Shown here piece by piece: positions 1 through 8,340 of a stretch of DNA of 64,000 bases. The DNA lies in contig JAVJVX010000006.1 of NCBI GenBank assembly GCA_040220875.1, positions 62,001 through 126,000 of the forward strand, in the 5' to 3' direction. A program made the translations under genes and the position numbers. Origin of the DNA: Alphaproteobacteria bacterium. GTDB taxonomy: Bacteria > Pseudomonadota > Alphaproteobacteria > JAVJVX01. Each line of letters starts with the position of its first letter. Position 1 is the first letter of the stretch. The notes below the pieces were generated by a model that was not told the DNA's origin, ran no database searches, and was given only the letters and a program-made list of their open reading frames with translations.

Positions 1-236
1 AGCTCCCATTCCTTTTCAAAGCGGTCACGAAACGCATACATCTCCGGAAATTTCCGGCCAGTATCGATATGGATCAGGGGAAACGGGACGTGACCGAAGA
101 ACGCCTTTCGCGCCAGCCACAGCATGACATTTGAATCCTTGCCGAGCGACCACAGCATGGCGAGCTCGTCGAAACTGTGAAACGCTTCGCGAATGATGAA
201 GATGCTCTGGCTTTCAAGCTGGTCGAGATGGTTCAT
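1..236 (-). CDS. cysD: Sulfate adenylyltransferase subunit 2 (partial, N-terminal 78 residues)
   Basis: Small subunit of ATP sulfurylase, which makes adenosine 5'-phosphosulfate (APS) from sulfate and ATP. Only the N-terminal 78 residues lie in the window; the gene runs off the left edge. The visible part starts [19 protein letters not shown] and carries the PP-loop SLGKDS near residue 30 and [12 protein letters not shown] further on, both typical of CysD. The ATG at 236 overlaps the cysH stop as ATGA, so it is the last visible gene of the minus-strand sulfur operon. The GTPase partner CysN would be expected next, outside the window. Confidence 0.93.
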   Translation of the reverse strand, partial: MNHLDQLESQSIFIIREAFHSFDELAMLWSLGKDSNVMLWLARKAFFGHVPFPLIHIDTGRKFPEMYAFRDRFEKEWE

Positions 237-1021
237 CTGTCGTCCTGTCTTTGCCCGATTTGTGATTGCGGCGACGAAACTGCCGCCGCCTGCTCGCGGC
301 CCAAATGAATGCCGCATTCGTTCTTGCTGGAGCCCGCCCAACGCCCGGCACGGACCTCTTCGCCGCCCACCACCCGACGGGTGCAGGTCTGGCACCCGAT
401 CGAGAGATAGCCTTCCGCCACGAGCGGATGGGCCGGCAGGTCACGTTCGGCGAAAGCGGCATCGATCTCCGCCTGGCTCCAGGGCGCGAGCGGGTTGATC
501 TTGAATTGGCCATCCATGAATTCGATCACCGGCAGGTCAGACCGCTGACCGCCGTGAAACCGCTTGCGCCCGGTGATCCAGGCGTCGAATTCAGGCAGCG
601 CCGCGTCGAGCGGCACCACCTTGCGAATATGGCAGCAACTGTCCGGCTCCGTTTCCCAGAGATTGCCGTCAGGGTCCCAGCGCCTCAGCCGGGCGGCATC
701 GGGCTTCAGGCGGCGGACATCGGTCAGGCCCAGCCGCTTCGTGACCATCTCGATATAGGCATAAGTCTCGGGAAACAGCTTCAGCGTGTCGATCACCAGG
801 ACCGGTGTCGCCGGATCGACCTGCGCGACGAGATCGAGCAACACCACTGCCTCGGCCCCGAAGCTGGAGCTGAGCGCGATCCGGCCGGGAAACACATCCC
901 GAATCATCACCTCGAGAAGCGCCTTGCCGTCGAGATGCCCGTAGGCCCGGCGCAACGCGTCGAGATCGGGGGTCGGCGATGTCCGCTCTAGACCCGAATG
1001 TTTGGCGTTGGTCGGGGTCAT
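233..1021 (-). CDS. cysH: Phosphoadenylyl/adenylyl-sulfate reductase
   Basis: Reduces activated sulfate to sulfite in cytoplasmic sulfate assimilation. The 262-residue protein has the PP-loop-like [13 protein letters not shown] region, a CC pair in DSCCHIRKV, a CxxC in IGCQTCTR and the C-terminal KNECGIH with the catalytic Cys. The CC plus CxxC set is the 4Fe-4S ligand pattern of the APS-using (plant/bacterial) type, so APS is the likely substrate rather than PAPS. A GTG at 1030 is in frame, but the ATG at 1021 overlaps the upstream stop as ATGA, the junction style used throughout this operon, so 1021 is preferred. A short polar tail follows the catalytic Cys. Confidence 0.93.
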   Translation of the reverse strand: MTPTNAKHSGLERTSPTPDLDALRRAYGHLDGKALLEVMIRDVFPGRIALSSSFGAEAVVLLDLVAQVDPATPVLVIDTLKLFPETYAYIEMVTKRLGLTDVRRLKPDAARLRRWDPDGNLWETEPDSCCHIRKVVPLDAALPEFDAWITGRKRFHGGQRSDLPVIEFMDGQFKINPLAPWSQAEIDAAFAERDLPAHPLVAEGYLSIGCQTCTRRVVGGEEVRAGRWAGSSKNECGIHLGREQAAAVSSPQSQIGQRQDDR

Positions 1022-1581
1022 GTCAGCCACTCCTGTTCGGTGATGTGTTTTTCGGAAAGCCGGCGCACGCTGGCCGGGTCATGGCCGTCACGCCGCCAGG
1101 CCTCGCGCAGACGGGCCATCTCGTCAAGCCGCGCCGCCCATTCGACTCCGAAGCGTCCGGAAATCGCCTCCCGGATGCGCTGACCCAACGCCGGGCTCTT
1201 GCCCGCCGTCGAGACCGCGATCAGGAGATCTCCCCGGCGGATCAGGGACGGCATGAAAAAGTCGCAGAACGGGCGCAAATCCTCGACATTGACCAGCACC
1301 CGATGGCGGCGCGCAAGGGTGGCAAACTCGCGGGCGAGACTTTCGTCGATCCCGGCAATAAAGGCGATCCGGAATTCGCCCATTCGGGCCGCCCCCGGCC
1401 AGTCGCGGATGAGGCGTTCGCCGGCAGCCGCCGCCAGCGCGTCGTCGGCCTCTTTCGCGAACACCGTGATGTTGTCATGTGCGCCAGCGGCCTCCACCTG
1501 TTCGAGACGCATCAGCGCCTTGCTGCCCTGGCCGATCACGGCGACGGGCACGGTCGCGATATCCATCATCAGGGGCAGCAT
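1018..1581 (-). CDS. Siroheme synthase N-terminal-type protein (precorrin-2 dehydrogenase/ferrochelatase)
   Basis: Predicted to oxidise precorrin-2 and insert iron to give siroheme, the cofactor of the two sulfite-reductase-like proteins encoded just upstream. The 187-residue protein starts MLPLMMDIATVPVAVIGQG, the usual entry into a Rossmann fold (MLPL..D....V.V.G.G), and contains VLVNVEDLRPFCDFFMPSL and LLIAVSTAGKSPALGQ, matching the central and dimerisation parts of CysG-N/Met8. The methyltransferase half of CysG is absent, so uroporphyrinogen methylation must come from another gene. The ATG at 1581 shares a base with the upstream stop (TGATG); the GTG at 1584 is an alternative start. Confidence 0.88.
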   Translation of the reverse strand: MLPLMMDIATVPVAVIGQGSKALMRLEQVEAAGAHDNITVFAKEADDALAAAAGERLIRDWPGAARMGEFRIAFIAGIDESLAREFATLARRHRVLVNVEDLRPFCDFFMPSLIRRGDLLIAVSTAGKSPALGQRIREAISGRFGVEWAARLDEMARLREAWRRDGHDPASVRRLSEKHITEQEWLT

Positions 1582-3395
1582 CACGCGACCCCCGCCGGGG
1601 CCGGGACGTTGCCCGCGCGGCCAAGCCGCGCCAGCCAGTCAAGTATGCCCGCGCGGTAGGCGATCAGATCCCCGTCGCGATGGCCAGAAAGACGAATGGC
1701 CAGCACCCGGTCGATATCACCTGCCAGATCGGGGCGGGTCGCCCGCAGGCGTGCCAGCGTTTGTTCCGCCCTCCCGTCAAAGGCGGCGGGGGTGCTGTTC
1801 AAAAGATCCGTCGCCGGCAGGGCCAGCGCCGCATCGCCAGCGGCAAGGGCCCCTGTCAGGTCACCGCCCGCGACGCAGCGATCGAAATGAAGAAGCTCAT
1901 GCAGGGTGCGGTCGGAAGCACCGGCTTCCCGGCGGGCGGGTTGCCGGACGCCATCCCGGGCCAGAATGGAAACCAGCGCGTCGCGCCCGGCCTCTTCGCC
2001 CGCTACGCCCGAGCGCCAGACGCGATAGCGCGCGCCGCCGAGCGCCTCGAGACCGCGGGCCGCCCGGTGGTGGCCGGCGCAGCCGCGCGCGCAGCCTGAA
2101 ACATGCAGCGCGTCCAATCGGTCGGCCACGGCCGGGTGCAGGCGGGCAACGAGCGTCAGCGTGTTGTCGAGCCCGTGGCGGCACACAGCATCGCCCCCGC
2201 AGGCGACGACCTGTCCGCCGCCGAAGGCATCGTTTGCGACGGCAAGTCCGGCGCGCGTCACCGCCGCCATGAAAGCCCTGATTTCCACCGGCTCGATCCC
2301 GGTCCAGACGAGAGCCTGGTCCGTCGTCACGCGCAGCGCGGCCGCACCGAATTCATCGGCGATATCGGCCACTCGCTCGAGCGTCTCGGCGCTCAACTGT
2401 CCCCCGGGCAGGTTGGCCCGCACCGCGAAAACGCCGTCGCCCTGGGGACGGACTCCGCCGGGCAGGTCAGCCGGCACCGCCGAGGCCTTGGCCGGCCGCG
2501 CCCGCGCCTCGATCCGGGTGGCGAACGCCCGGCGCCAGTCGGCAGAAAGGCCCGAGCGCGCGCGATCGAAGGCCTCGGCGAAAAGATCGACCGCCACGTC
2601 CGGGCCGAGGCGCTCGACAATCGCCGCCAGGGATTCGGACCCGGCCGCTTGCGAAAAGCGCTGCTGCAACTGAATGGCAGCCTCGACCGCGCCCGGCAAC
2701 AAGTCCTCGGCTATTGCGTTCTGCGTGACCCGAAGCGCGCCCAGCCTGACTTCGTAGCCTGGCACGCCGTCCTTGAGGTGCGCGTGAATGGCGAGATCGG
2801 TCGCGCCCGCGCCGGGATGGGCCGCCTGGCACCCGACGACGCAAATGCGCAGGCGATGCGCCATGTGCTGGGTCGAGGGATGACACAGCCAGAATTGCGT
2901 CAGCCGGTCGGCCAGGGCCGCCCCGTCGACCACCTCCTCGATGCAGACACCGGCATAGGGGCAGGTCGTCACATTGCGCAGGCCACGGCCGCCTGTGTGA
3001 CGGGTCTCGAGCCCGGCCGCCTGAAGATCGGCCAGGAGATCAGCGAAATCGGGCTCCCCTGCGCCATAGAGCTGGAGTCCCTGGCGCGTCGAAAGATGCA
3101 TCGGCCGGTTGCCAAGCCGACGGGCCAGTCGCGCCAGTGACCGGGCCGCGCGCGGGTCGAGCTGCCCGCCCGGCAGACGGGTCCGCACCATGAAACGGCC
3201 GGGCTCTTTCTCGGCGAAAATTCCATATTGCAGTCGGAAGCTGCGCCAGCGCTCATCCGACCAGTGCCCCTCGCGATACCGCGCGAGACCGGCCCGGAAT
3301 TCGGCAAGATCCAGCGCCTGACGGGCGGCACCCGATGGCTGGCCAGCGGGCAGGCTCGAGTTCGGACGGGCGGGAACTGGATGCAGCGCAGTCAT
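1581..3395 (-). CDS. Divergent nitrite/sulfite reductase-like siroheme protein
   Basis: 604-residue protein with two ferredoxin-like half-domains, each with an [R/N]LPGGQL motif (residues 73-79 and 328-334). It has the 4Fe-4S/siroheme ligands C399-x5-C405 and C435-x3-C439. In the first half RNVTTCPYAGVC (140-151) replaces the RNVTTNP of the neighbouring CysI and adds a C-x5-C pair. Where CysI has KFKIG, the expected sulfite-contacting lysine pair, this protein has R181-L-R183. A tail of about 120 residues after the last cluster Cys has no motif I recognise. It sits 8 bp after cysI, so both are probably co-expressed. It may be a second sulfite reductase, a nitrite reductase or a CobG-like enzyme; the substrate is not established. 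Confidence 0.8.
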   Translation of the reverse strand: MTALHPVPARPNSSLPAGQPSGAARQALDLAEFRAGLARYREGHWSDERWRSFRLQYGIFAEKEPGRFMVRTRLPGGQLDPRAARSLARLARRLGNRPMHLSTRQGLQLYGAGEPDFADLLADLQAAGLETRHTGGRGLRNVTTCPYAGVCIEEVVDGAALADRLTQFWLCHPSTQHMAHRLRICVVGCQAAHPGAGATDLAIHAHLKDGVPGYEVRLGALRVTQNAIAEDLLPGAVEAAIQLQQRFSQAAGSESLAAIVERLGPDVAVDLFAEAFDRARSGLSADWRRAFATRIEARARPAKASAVPADLPGGVRPQGDGVFAVRANLPGGQLSAETLERVADIADEFGAAALRVTTDQALVWTGIEPVEIRAFMAAVTRAGLAVANDAFGGGQVVACGGDAVCRHGLDNTLTLVARLHPAVADRLDALHVSGCARGCAGHHRAARGLEALGGARYRVWRSGVAGEEAGRDALVSILARDGVRQPARREAGASDRTLHELLHFDRCVAGGDLTGALAAGDAALALPATDLLNSTPAAFDGRAEQTLARLRATRPDLAGDIDRVLAIRLSGHRDGDLIAYRAGILDWLARLGRAGNVPAPAGVA

Positions 3396-3403
3396 GGCCG
3401 GTC

Positions 3404-5137
3404 CTAAAGATGTGCCGCAGTCGTCGCGCCGCTTTCGCTGGCAATATAGTCGCGCAGCACGTCGACACCCTTGCGGTCACAGAAATCACCGAAGCTTTCA
3501 TGATCGCGGCGTTCACGCGCATACAGGCCGAACAGAAGGTCGAAGACCTGGGAGATCGATTCTGTCGAGGCCTTTTCGAACAACTTGGTATTGAGGCGCG
3601 TGCCCTCGAAGTCGCCGCCGACGAAGATGGCGTAGTGACCGGGCATGCGGCCGACGAAGCCGATATCGCCCACATAGGGCCGCGCGCATCCGTTGGGGCA
3701 TCCGGTGACGCGGACCGAAATACGCTCGCCGTCGATGCCATGCTTGGCCATCAGCCCCTCCAGCGTGTTCATCAGATCGGGCTGGATGCGCTCCGCCTCG
3801 GTCAGCGCCAGGCCGCAGGTGGGGAGTGCCGGGCACGCCATGGCCGCGCGCCGCGTCCGCGAGGGGGTATCGCCGGGCATCACCCCGAAACCGCCGAGGA
3901 AATCCTCGATCTCCTGGCGCTTGTCGGCCGGGATATCGGCGATAAGAAAATCCTGGGTGGTGGAGAAAATGGGCCGCAACTCACGGGTCGCAAAGAGCCT
4001 GGCGAGGGCCGTCTTGAGCCGCCAGCCGGGCTTGTCCGCGATCCGGCCATTGGGCACATGGAGCCCCAGATACCAATGGCCGTCACCCTGCTCGTGCCAG
4101 CCCATATGGTCCCGGACCCGAAATCTGGCCATGGGACGGGGCTCTTCGAGCGCGCGGCCGAAATAGGATGCCAGCCTCTCCTTGACCCAGGCGAGGCCAT
4201 GGTCGTCGATCGTGTATTTGAGACGCGCGTGCCGGCGGTTCGAGCGGTCACCATGATCGCGCTGCAGGGCGATGACGGCTTCGGCGATCCCGAGAAGATC
4301 GTCCGGCCCCACGAACGCGACGGGAGTAGCAAGCCGGGGATACGTTTCGGGCTTGTTGTGGGTCGTCCCCAGCCCGCCGCCGATTGCGATGTTGTAGCCC
4401 TCGAGCGTGTTGTCGCGAAACAGCGGGATGACGGCGAGATCGTTGGTCAACACGTCGACCGTGTTGTCGTCTGGCGTGGCGATGCCGATCTTGAACTTGC
4501 GCGGCAGGTAGACCTCGCCATAGAGCGGCTCGTCCACGGGGGCCGCCGGCGTCTCCTGCTTCTCGCCGTCGATCCAGATGTCGTGATAGGCGCGGGTGCG
4601 CGGCAGCAGGTGGGTGGAGAGCAGGGCCGCGTCCTCATCCATGCGCCGATGGGCGTAATCGGCGATGGGTGCGGGATTGGTCGTGACATTGCGCACGACA
4701 TCGCCGCACGCGCCGAAGCTGGTGATGACCGCCTCGTTGACTTCGCGGATCGTCGCGCGCAGATCGCGTTTCAGGATGCCATGGAACTGGATGGTCTGGC
4801 GCGTGGTGATGCGCAGCGTGCCGTTGGCGTATTTATCGGCCAGGTTATCGAGCGCGAGATACTGCGCGGCCGTGAGCTTGCCTCCCGGCAGGCGGAGCCG
4901 GAGCATGAAGGAGAATTCCTTCTCCAGCCCTTCCTTCTTCCGGGTGGTCGCGGTATCGCGGTCGTATTGCTGGTAGGTGCCATGGAACTTGAGAAGCTGG
5001 ATGTCCTCCGGACCGAACTGGTCCGAATCGCGCGCGAGTTCCTCCTGCAGCGTGCCGCGAAGCTGGCGGCTGGCCGTCTTGATTTCCTCGACCTTCGAGG
5101 GCTTCGGCGGCGCTTCGGTCAAAGAATTCCTGGTCAT
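3404..5137 (-). CDS. cysI: Sulfite reductase hemoprotein (CysI/NirA family)
   Basis: Six-electron reduction of sulfite to sulfide, using siroheme and a 4Fe-4S cluster. 577 residues from the ATG at 5137; an in-frame upstream extension of 16 residues is possible but reads as non-conserved. Visible motifs are RLPGGK, TRQTIQFHG, GACGDVVRNVTTNP, RKFKIGIA, and in the C-terminal half CPALPTC plus VTGCPNGCARP, which supply the cluster ligands. No CysJ flavoprotein lies nearby, so the electron donor (ferredoxin or a distant flavoprotein) cannot be read from context. It is the first gene of the operon cysI, divergent paralogue, cysG-like, cysH, cysD. Confidence 0.92.
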   Translation of the reverse strand: MTRNSLTEAPPKPSKVEEIKTASRQLRGTLQEELARDSDQFGPEDIQLLKFHGTYQQYDRDTATTRKKEGLEKEFSFMLRLRLPGGKLTAAQYLALDNLADKYANGTLRITTRQTIQFHGILKRDLRATIREVNEAVITSFGACGDVVRNVTTNPAPIADYAHRRMDEDAALLSTHLLPRTRAYHDIWIDGEKQETPAAPVDEPLYGEVYLPRKFKIGIATPDDNTVDVLTNDLAVIPLFRDNTLEGYNIAIGGGLGTTHNKPETYPRLATPVAFVGPDDLLGIAEAVIALQRDHGDRSNRRHARLKYTIDDHGLAWVKERLASYFGRALEEPRPMARFRVRDHMGWHEQGDGHWYLGLHVPNGRIADKPGWRLKTALARLFATRELRPIFSTTQDFLIADIPADKRQEIEDFLGGFGVMPGDTPSRTRRAAMACPALPTCGLALTEAERIQPDLMNTLEGLMAKHGIDGERISVRVTGCPNGCARPYVGDIGFVGRMPGHYAIFVGGDFEGTRLNTKLFEKASTESISQVFDLLFGLYARERRDHESFGDFCDRKGVDVLRDYIASESGATTAAHL

Positions 5138-5418
5138 GGCGCGTCCTCGGAAACAGCGCGGATAAAGGCAGCGAGGGCGTGACACCCCTCTTTCACGAAA
5201 AATAGGTGGGAATTGTCAATATTCAACACATCTCTTTTGTGTATAAATCATATTTCACACTTAATATTTGTTCTATTTTCGTCTCCAGGGCGCCAAAATC
5301 CGCCGATGCGGCCGATCGTCCCGCCACCGCCGGATCGGTTCGGATTTCTTGACAGAGTTTTGCTGCCGGCTTACCGACGAAAGCCACACTTCCCGACCTC
5401 TTGCCCGGCGCATCAGAC
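5138..5418. promoter_or_regulatory. Divergent intergenic region between the sulfur operon and ctaA
   Basis: 281 bases that must hold promoters for both directions. The stretch 5205-5280 is strikingly AT-rich for this genome and includes an imperfect inverted repeat at about 5239-5260 with GTGT and ACAC outer arms. This is where an operator for sulfur control could sit, but no match to a known binding site is claimed. No confident -35/-10 pair was found. Confidence 0.4.
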
Positions 5419-6537
5419 ATGACCTCGGCCAACCCCATTCCCACCCAGCCGACCATCGGTGCTTCCGGCGTCACAGCCGACCCGCGCGCCCGGGGCCTGG
5501 CGGGATGGATGTTCACGCTTGCCGCCATGGTCTTCATCATGGTGGTGGTCGGCGGAATTACACGGCTCACCGAATCCGGTCTCTCGATCGTCGATTGGCG
5601 GCCCTTTACGGGGCTGTTCCCGCCGATGAACGAGGGCGAGTGGCAGCGGGTTTTCGAGGCTTATCAGGCCTACCCCGAATTTCAGAAAGTGAACCGCGAG
5701 ATGACCCTCGCCGCCTTCAAGGGGATCTTCTGGTGGGAGTACATCCATCGCCTCTGGGGCCGATTGATCGGTGTTGTCTTTCTGCTGCCCTTTATCTATT
5801 TCCTTGCGAGCGGCACTCTGCGCGGCCCGGCCGCCTGGCGGACATCGCTCGCTTTCGTGCTGGGCGGCGCCCAGGCCGGGCTCGGCTGGTTCATGGTGAA
5901 AAGCGGCCTTGCCGACGATCCACGGGTGAGCCCCTATCGCCTCGCGGCCCATCTCGGCCTCGCGGTCATCATCTACGGCTATCTGCTCTGGCTGGCGCTG
6001 GCGTTCCGCGACCAGTACCGGGCGCCGATCCGCCTGCACACGAGGGCGCCGGCCTGGACGCGGCGGGCGGCCGGGCTGCTGCTGGCATGGGTCTTCCTTG
6101 TCATCCTGTCGGGCGCCTTCGTGGCCGGATTGGACGCAGGGCTCGCCTATAACACGTTTCCGCTGATGGGCGGCGAATGGGTCCCGCCCGACCTGTTTCA
6201 TCTCACTCCGGCGTGGCGGAACTTTTTCGAGAACGTGACGCTGGTCCAGTTCGATCACCGGCTTCTGGGGACACTCACGCTCTTCCTGACGATAGCGCTG
6301 GCGCTCGCCGTGTGGCGGGCGGCGCGCCAGCAACTAATACCGGCTCCCGCCCTCGCCGGCTTTCATGTGATGGCCGGGGTTGCCGCCTTGCAGGTGATTC
6401 TGGGCGTCGCAACCCTGCTGGCCTATGTGCCGGTGAGCCTGGGCGCGCTCCACCAGGCCAACGCACTCGTCCTGTTTACGCTGGCGCTCTGGACACGCTA
6501 TCGCCTGACAGACCATGGCAGACATGAGACGGGATGA
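5419..6537 (+). CDS. ctaA: Heme A synthase (COX15/CtaA)
   Basis: Inner-membrane enzyme converting heme O to heme A for aa3-type cytochrome oxidase. 372 residues with eight hydrophobic segments. It has GGITRLTESGLSIVDWRP near residue 45, EYIHRLWGR near residue 110 with a heme-ligand His, AHLGLAV, a second-half VQFDHRLLGT and a terminal LHQANALVL. This is the normal size and order for the alphaproteobacterial type. The frame is open back to a TTG at 5401, but the ATG at 5419 gives the usual short cytosolic tail. No oxidase subunit genes are adjacent. Confidence 0.93.
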   Translation: MTSANPIPTQPTIGASGVTADPRARGLAGWMFTLAAMVFIMVVVGGITRLTESGLSIVDWRPFTGLFPPMNEGEWQRVFEAYQAYPEFQKVNREMTLAAFKGIFWWEYIHRLWGRLIGVVFLLPFIYFLASGTLRGPAAWRTSLAFVLGGAQAGLGWFMVKSGLADDPRVSPYRLAAHLGLAVIIYGYLLWLALAFRDQYRAPIRLHTRAPAWTRRAAGLLLAWVFLVILSGAFVAGLDAGLAYNTFPLMGGEWVPPDLFHLTPAWRNFFENVTLVQFDHRLLGTLTLFLTIALALAVWRAARQQLIPAPALAGFHVMAGVAALQVILGVATLLAYVPVSLGALHQANALVLFTLALWTRYRLTDHGRHETG

Positions 6538-6543
6538 AACACC

Positions 6544-7305
6544 ATGACACGGCTTCTCTCCGATCGGCAGATTTCCGACTTCAAGCGCGACGGGTTTCTC
6601 GTCGTGCGTAGCATGTTCGATGACGCGACATTGGCGAAAATCGAAAGCTGGAGCCGCGGGTTGGAAGAGGCGGCGGACCGGCCCGATTATGTCTGGAAAT
6701 ATTACGAGGACAGCCTCACACAGCTCGGCACGAAGGTACTGAACCGGATCGAGAATTTCTGCGCCTACCATGACGAGTTCAGCGCCTTCGTGCGCGGCCC
6801 TCGCATGGCGGGGCCGGTGGGTGAGCTGTTCGGCGAGGAGGCGGTCCTGTTCAAGGACAAGATCAACCTGAAACGCCCCGGCGGCAGCGGCTTCACGCCG
6901 CATCAGGATGTCCAGGCTGGCTGGGACAGCTACGCCCCCTTCTTTATCACCATGCTGGTCAGCATAGACCGGGCGACCGCGGAAAACGGCTGCCTGGAAC
7001 TGGCGGCCGGGTTTCACGACAAGGGGCTGATCGGCGATTACTGGGCGCCGCTAACGGAACGGGACATGGCGGACATGACCTTCGTGGCCTGTCCGACCGA
7101 GCCGGGCGACGTGGTGTTCTTCGATTCTTTCGCCCCGCATCGTTCGGGACCGAATCTGAGCTCCCATCAGCGCCGCGTGCTGTACATCACCTACAATCCG
7201 GCTTCGGACGGCGATCACCTCGCCCGGTACTACGCCGAAAAATTCGCCTCCTACCCGCCGGATGTCGCGCGCGACCCGGACAGGGACTACCGCTTCAAGG
7301 TCTAG
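6544..7305 (+). CDS. PhyH-family Fe(II)/2-oxoglutarate dioxygenase
   Basis: 253-residue non-heme iron oxygenase of the phytanoyl-CoA dioxygenase superfamily. The iron triad is visible as HQD in GFTPHQDVQA (about residue 119) and the distal His of FAPHRSGPN, followed by the 2-oxoglutarate-binding Arg in SHQRRVLYITY. The C-terminus (ARYYAEKFASYPPDVARD) resembles members annotated as small-molecule dioxygenases, including the 2-aminoethylphosphonate hydroxylase type (PhnY*), rather than acyl-CoA enzymes. That is a resemblance, not proof. It starts 6 bp after ctaA and may be co-transcribed. A phosphonate substrate would fit the pepM cluster 19 kb away, but is inference. Confidence 0.8.
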   Translation: MTRLLSDRQISDFKRDGFLVVRSMFDDATLAKIESWSRGLEEAADRPDYVWKYYEDSLTQLGTKVLNRIENFCAYHDEFSAFVRGPRMAGPVGELFGEEAVLFKDKINLKRPGGSGFTPHQDVQAGWDSYAPFFITMLVSIDRATAENGCLELAAGFHDKGLIGDYWAPLTERDMADMTFVACPTEPGDVVFFDSFAPHRSGPNLSSHQRRVLYITYNPASDGDHLARYYAEKFASYPPDVARDPDRDYRFKV

Positions 7306-7340
7306 CGCGCAAAGCCACCGGCGGGCAGCACGCGGGAAGC

Positions 7341-8096
7341 CTAGAAGGCCCGGGCAATGGTGAAGACCGCGCGCGCGTCGGTCAGCGGATCGTCGCTCTC
7401 ATCGGCATCATGATAGGCGACGGTCATATCGAAACCGATGACCGAGGCGGTCAGCCCTACCGTCCAGTGCCAGTAATCGTCATTGGACTCCAGATCGAAG
7501 CCCTGATAGGCGAGCCCCGCATCGAGGCTCAGGCCACGCGGCAGCGGAACGCCGGCACTGAAGGCGTGGTAATAGCTGTCGCCCACTTCGCCGAAAAATT
7601 CCGGAGACCAGGCGAAGTCATAGGCGAGACCGACCACCTCGAAATCGTAGCCAAGAGCGGCGGTCAGCTCGATGAAATCATAATTCAACGACTGGTCGGC
7701 CCCCGGATACTGGTAGTAAAGCCCGCCCAGTGACCAGTCGACGCCCTGGATGTTCCCGGTCAGCCCGCCGTAGTAATCGATCTCCACCGTGCCACCCTGC
7801 GGGCCATCGTCGAAATCGATATTGGATGCCCAGGTGCCAAGATAGAAGCCGATCTCCTCGAACAGCCCCACCCCATAATCGAACCCGCCCTGTACGGCGG
7901 GGTTCCCGTTCGACGTCTGGGAAATCCCGCGATACATATAGTCCGTCGTCAGCGCGATATTGGCGGAAATTGTCCCCGGAATATCTGTTTCCGGGATCAG
8001 CGAATCCGGCGCTTCCGACTCGGCCATCGTCGGCGTGACCAGGAACGGCAGCAAGAACGCCGCCCCAAGGGTGGCAAAGGAAAGTCGCTTCTTCAT
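7341..8096 (-). CDS. TorF-family putative porin
   Basis: 251-residue outer-membrane beta-barrel protein. It has a signal peptide with cleavage probably after PTMA (about residue 25), alternating aromatic/hydrophobic strands, the early TTDYMYRGISQ that marks the TorF/Gcw_chp family, and a C-terminal Phe as expected for barrel assembly. Function is unknown; members are predicted outer-membrane channels. It is convergent with the dioxygenase gene (35 bp between stops) and divergent from hpnB. Confidence 0.82.
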   Translation of the reverse strand: MKKRLSFATLGAAFLLPFLVTPTMAESEAPDSLIPETDIPGTISANIALTTDYMYRGISQTSNGNPAVQGGFDYGVGLFEEIGFYLGTWASNIDFDDGPQGGTVEIDYYGGLTGNIQGVDWSLGGLYYQYPGADQSLNYDFIELTAALGYDFEVVGLAYDFAWSPEFFGEVGDSYYHAFSAGVPLPRGLSLDAGLAYQGFDLESNDDYWHWTVGLTASVIGFDMTVAYHDADESDDPLTDARAVFTIARAF

Positions 8097-8340
8097 GAAA
8101 TCATCCCCAGTGTTGTTTCCCGGTGTAGATTTGCCTTCGCCTGTGCTGTGTTTTCCGGGCGGTCATCCGACAGGCGGCTCCTCGTCGAGGCAGCTCGGGG
8201 CTCCGACGGGTTTTCGCACTGCAAAAGAAGGACCAATGCTGAAGGTCATGGGAAATAACCCATAAAATATTGATATCTATTAAGAAAATAAGACGTGACT
8301 AAAAAATGATCTCTTCCCACGACAGGCTATTTTTTAGGCA
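8097..8340. promoter_or_regulatory. Intergenic region upstream of hpnB and the porin gene
   Basis: 244 bases between two divergent genes. The last 100 bases before hpnB are AT-rich (8255-8335), with an ATGGG/CCCAT inverted repeat at 8248-8252 and 8259-8263. This is the likely promoter of the six-gene hopanoid operon. I looked for the EcfG stress-sigma pattern (GGAAC, 16-17 bases, CGTT), which controls hopanoid genes in some alphaproteobacteria, and did not see it here. Confidence 0.4.

Noticed and set aside
3335-5182. 615-codon plus-strand frame over cysI
   Set aside because: It is a shadow of a gene with all siroheme/cluster motifs on the minus strand.
7306-7340. Terminator between the dioxygenase and porin genes
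   Set aside because: The 35-base gap has no stem with a T-run on either strand.
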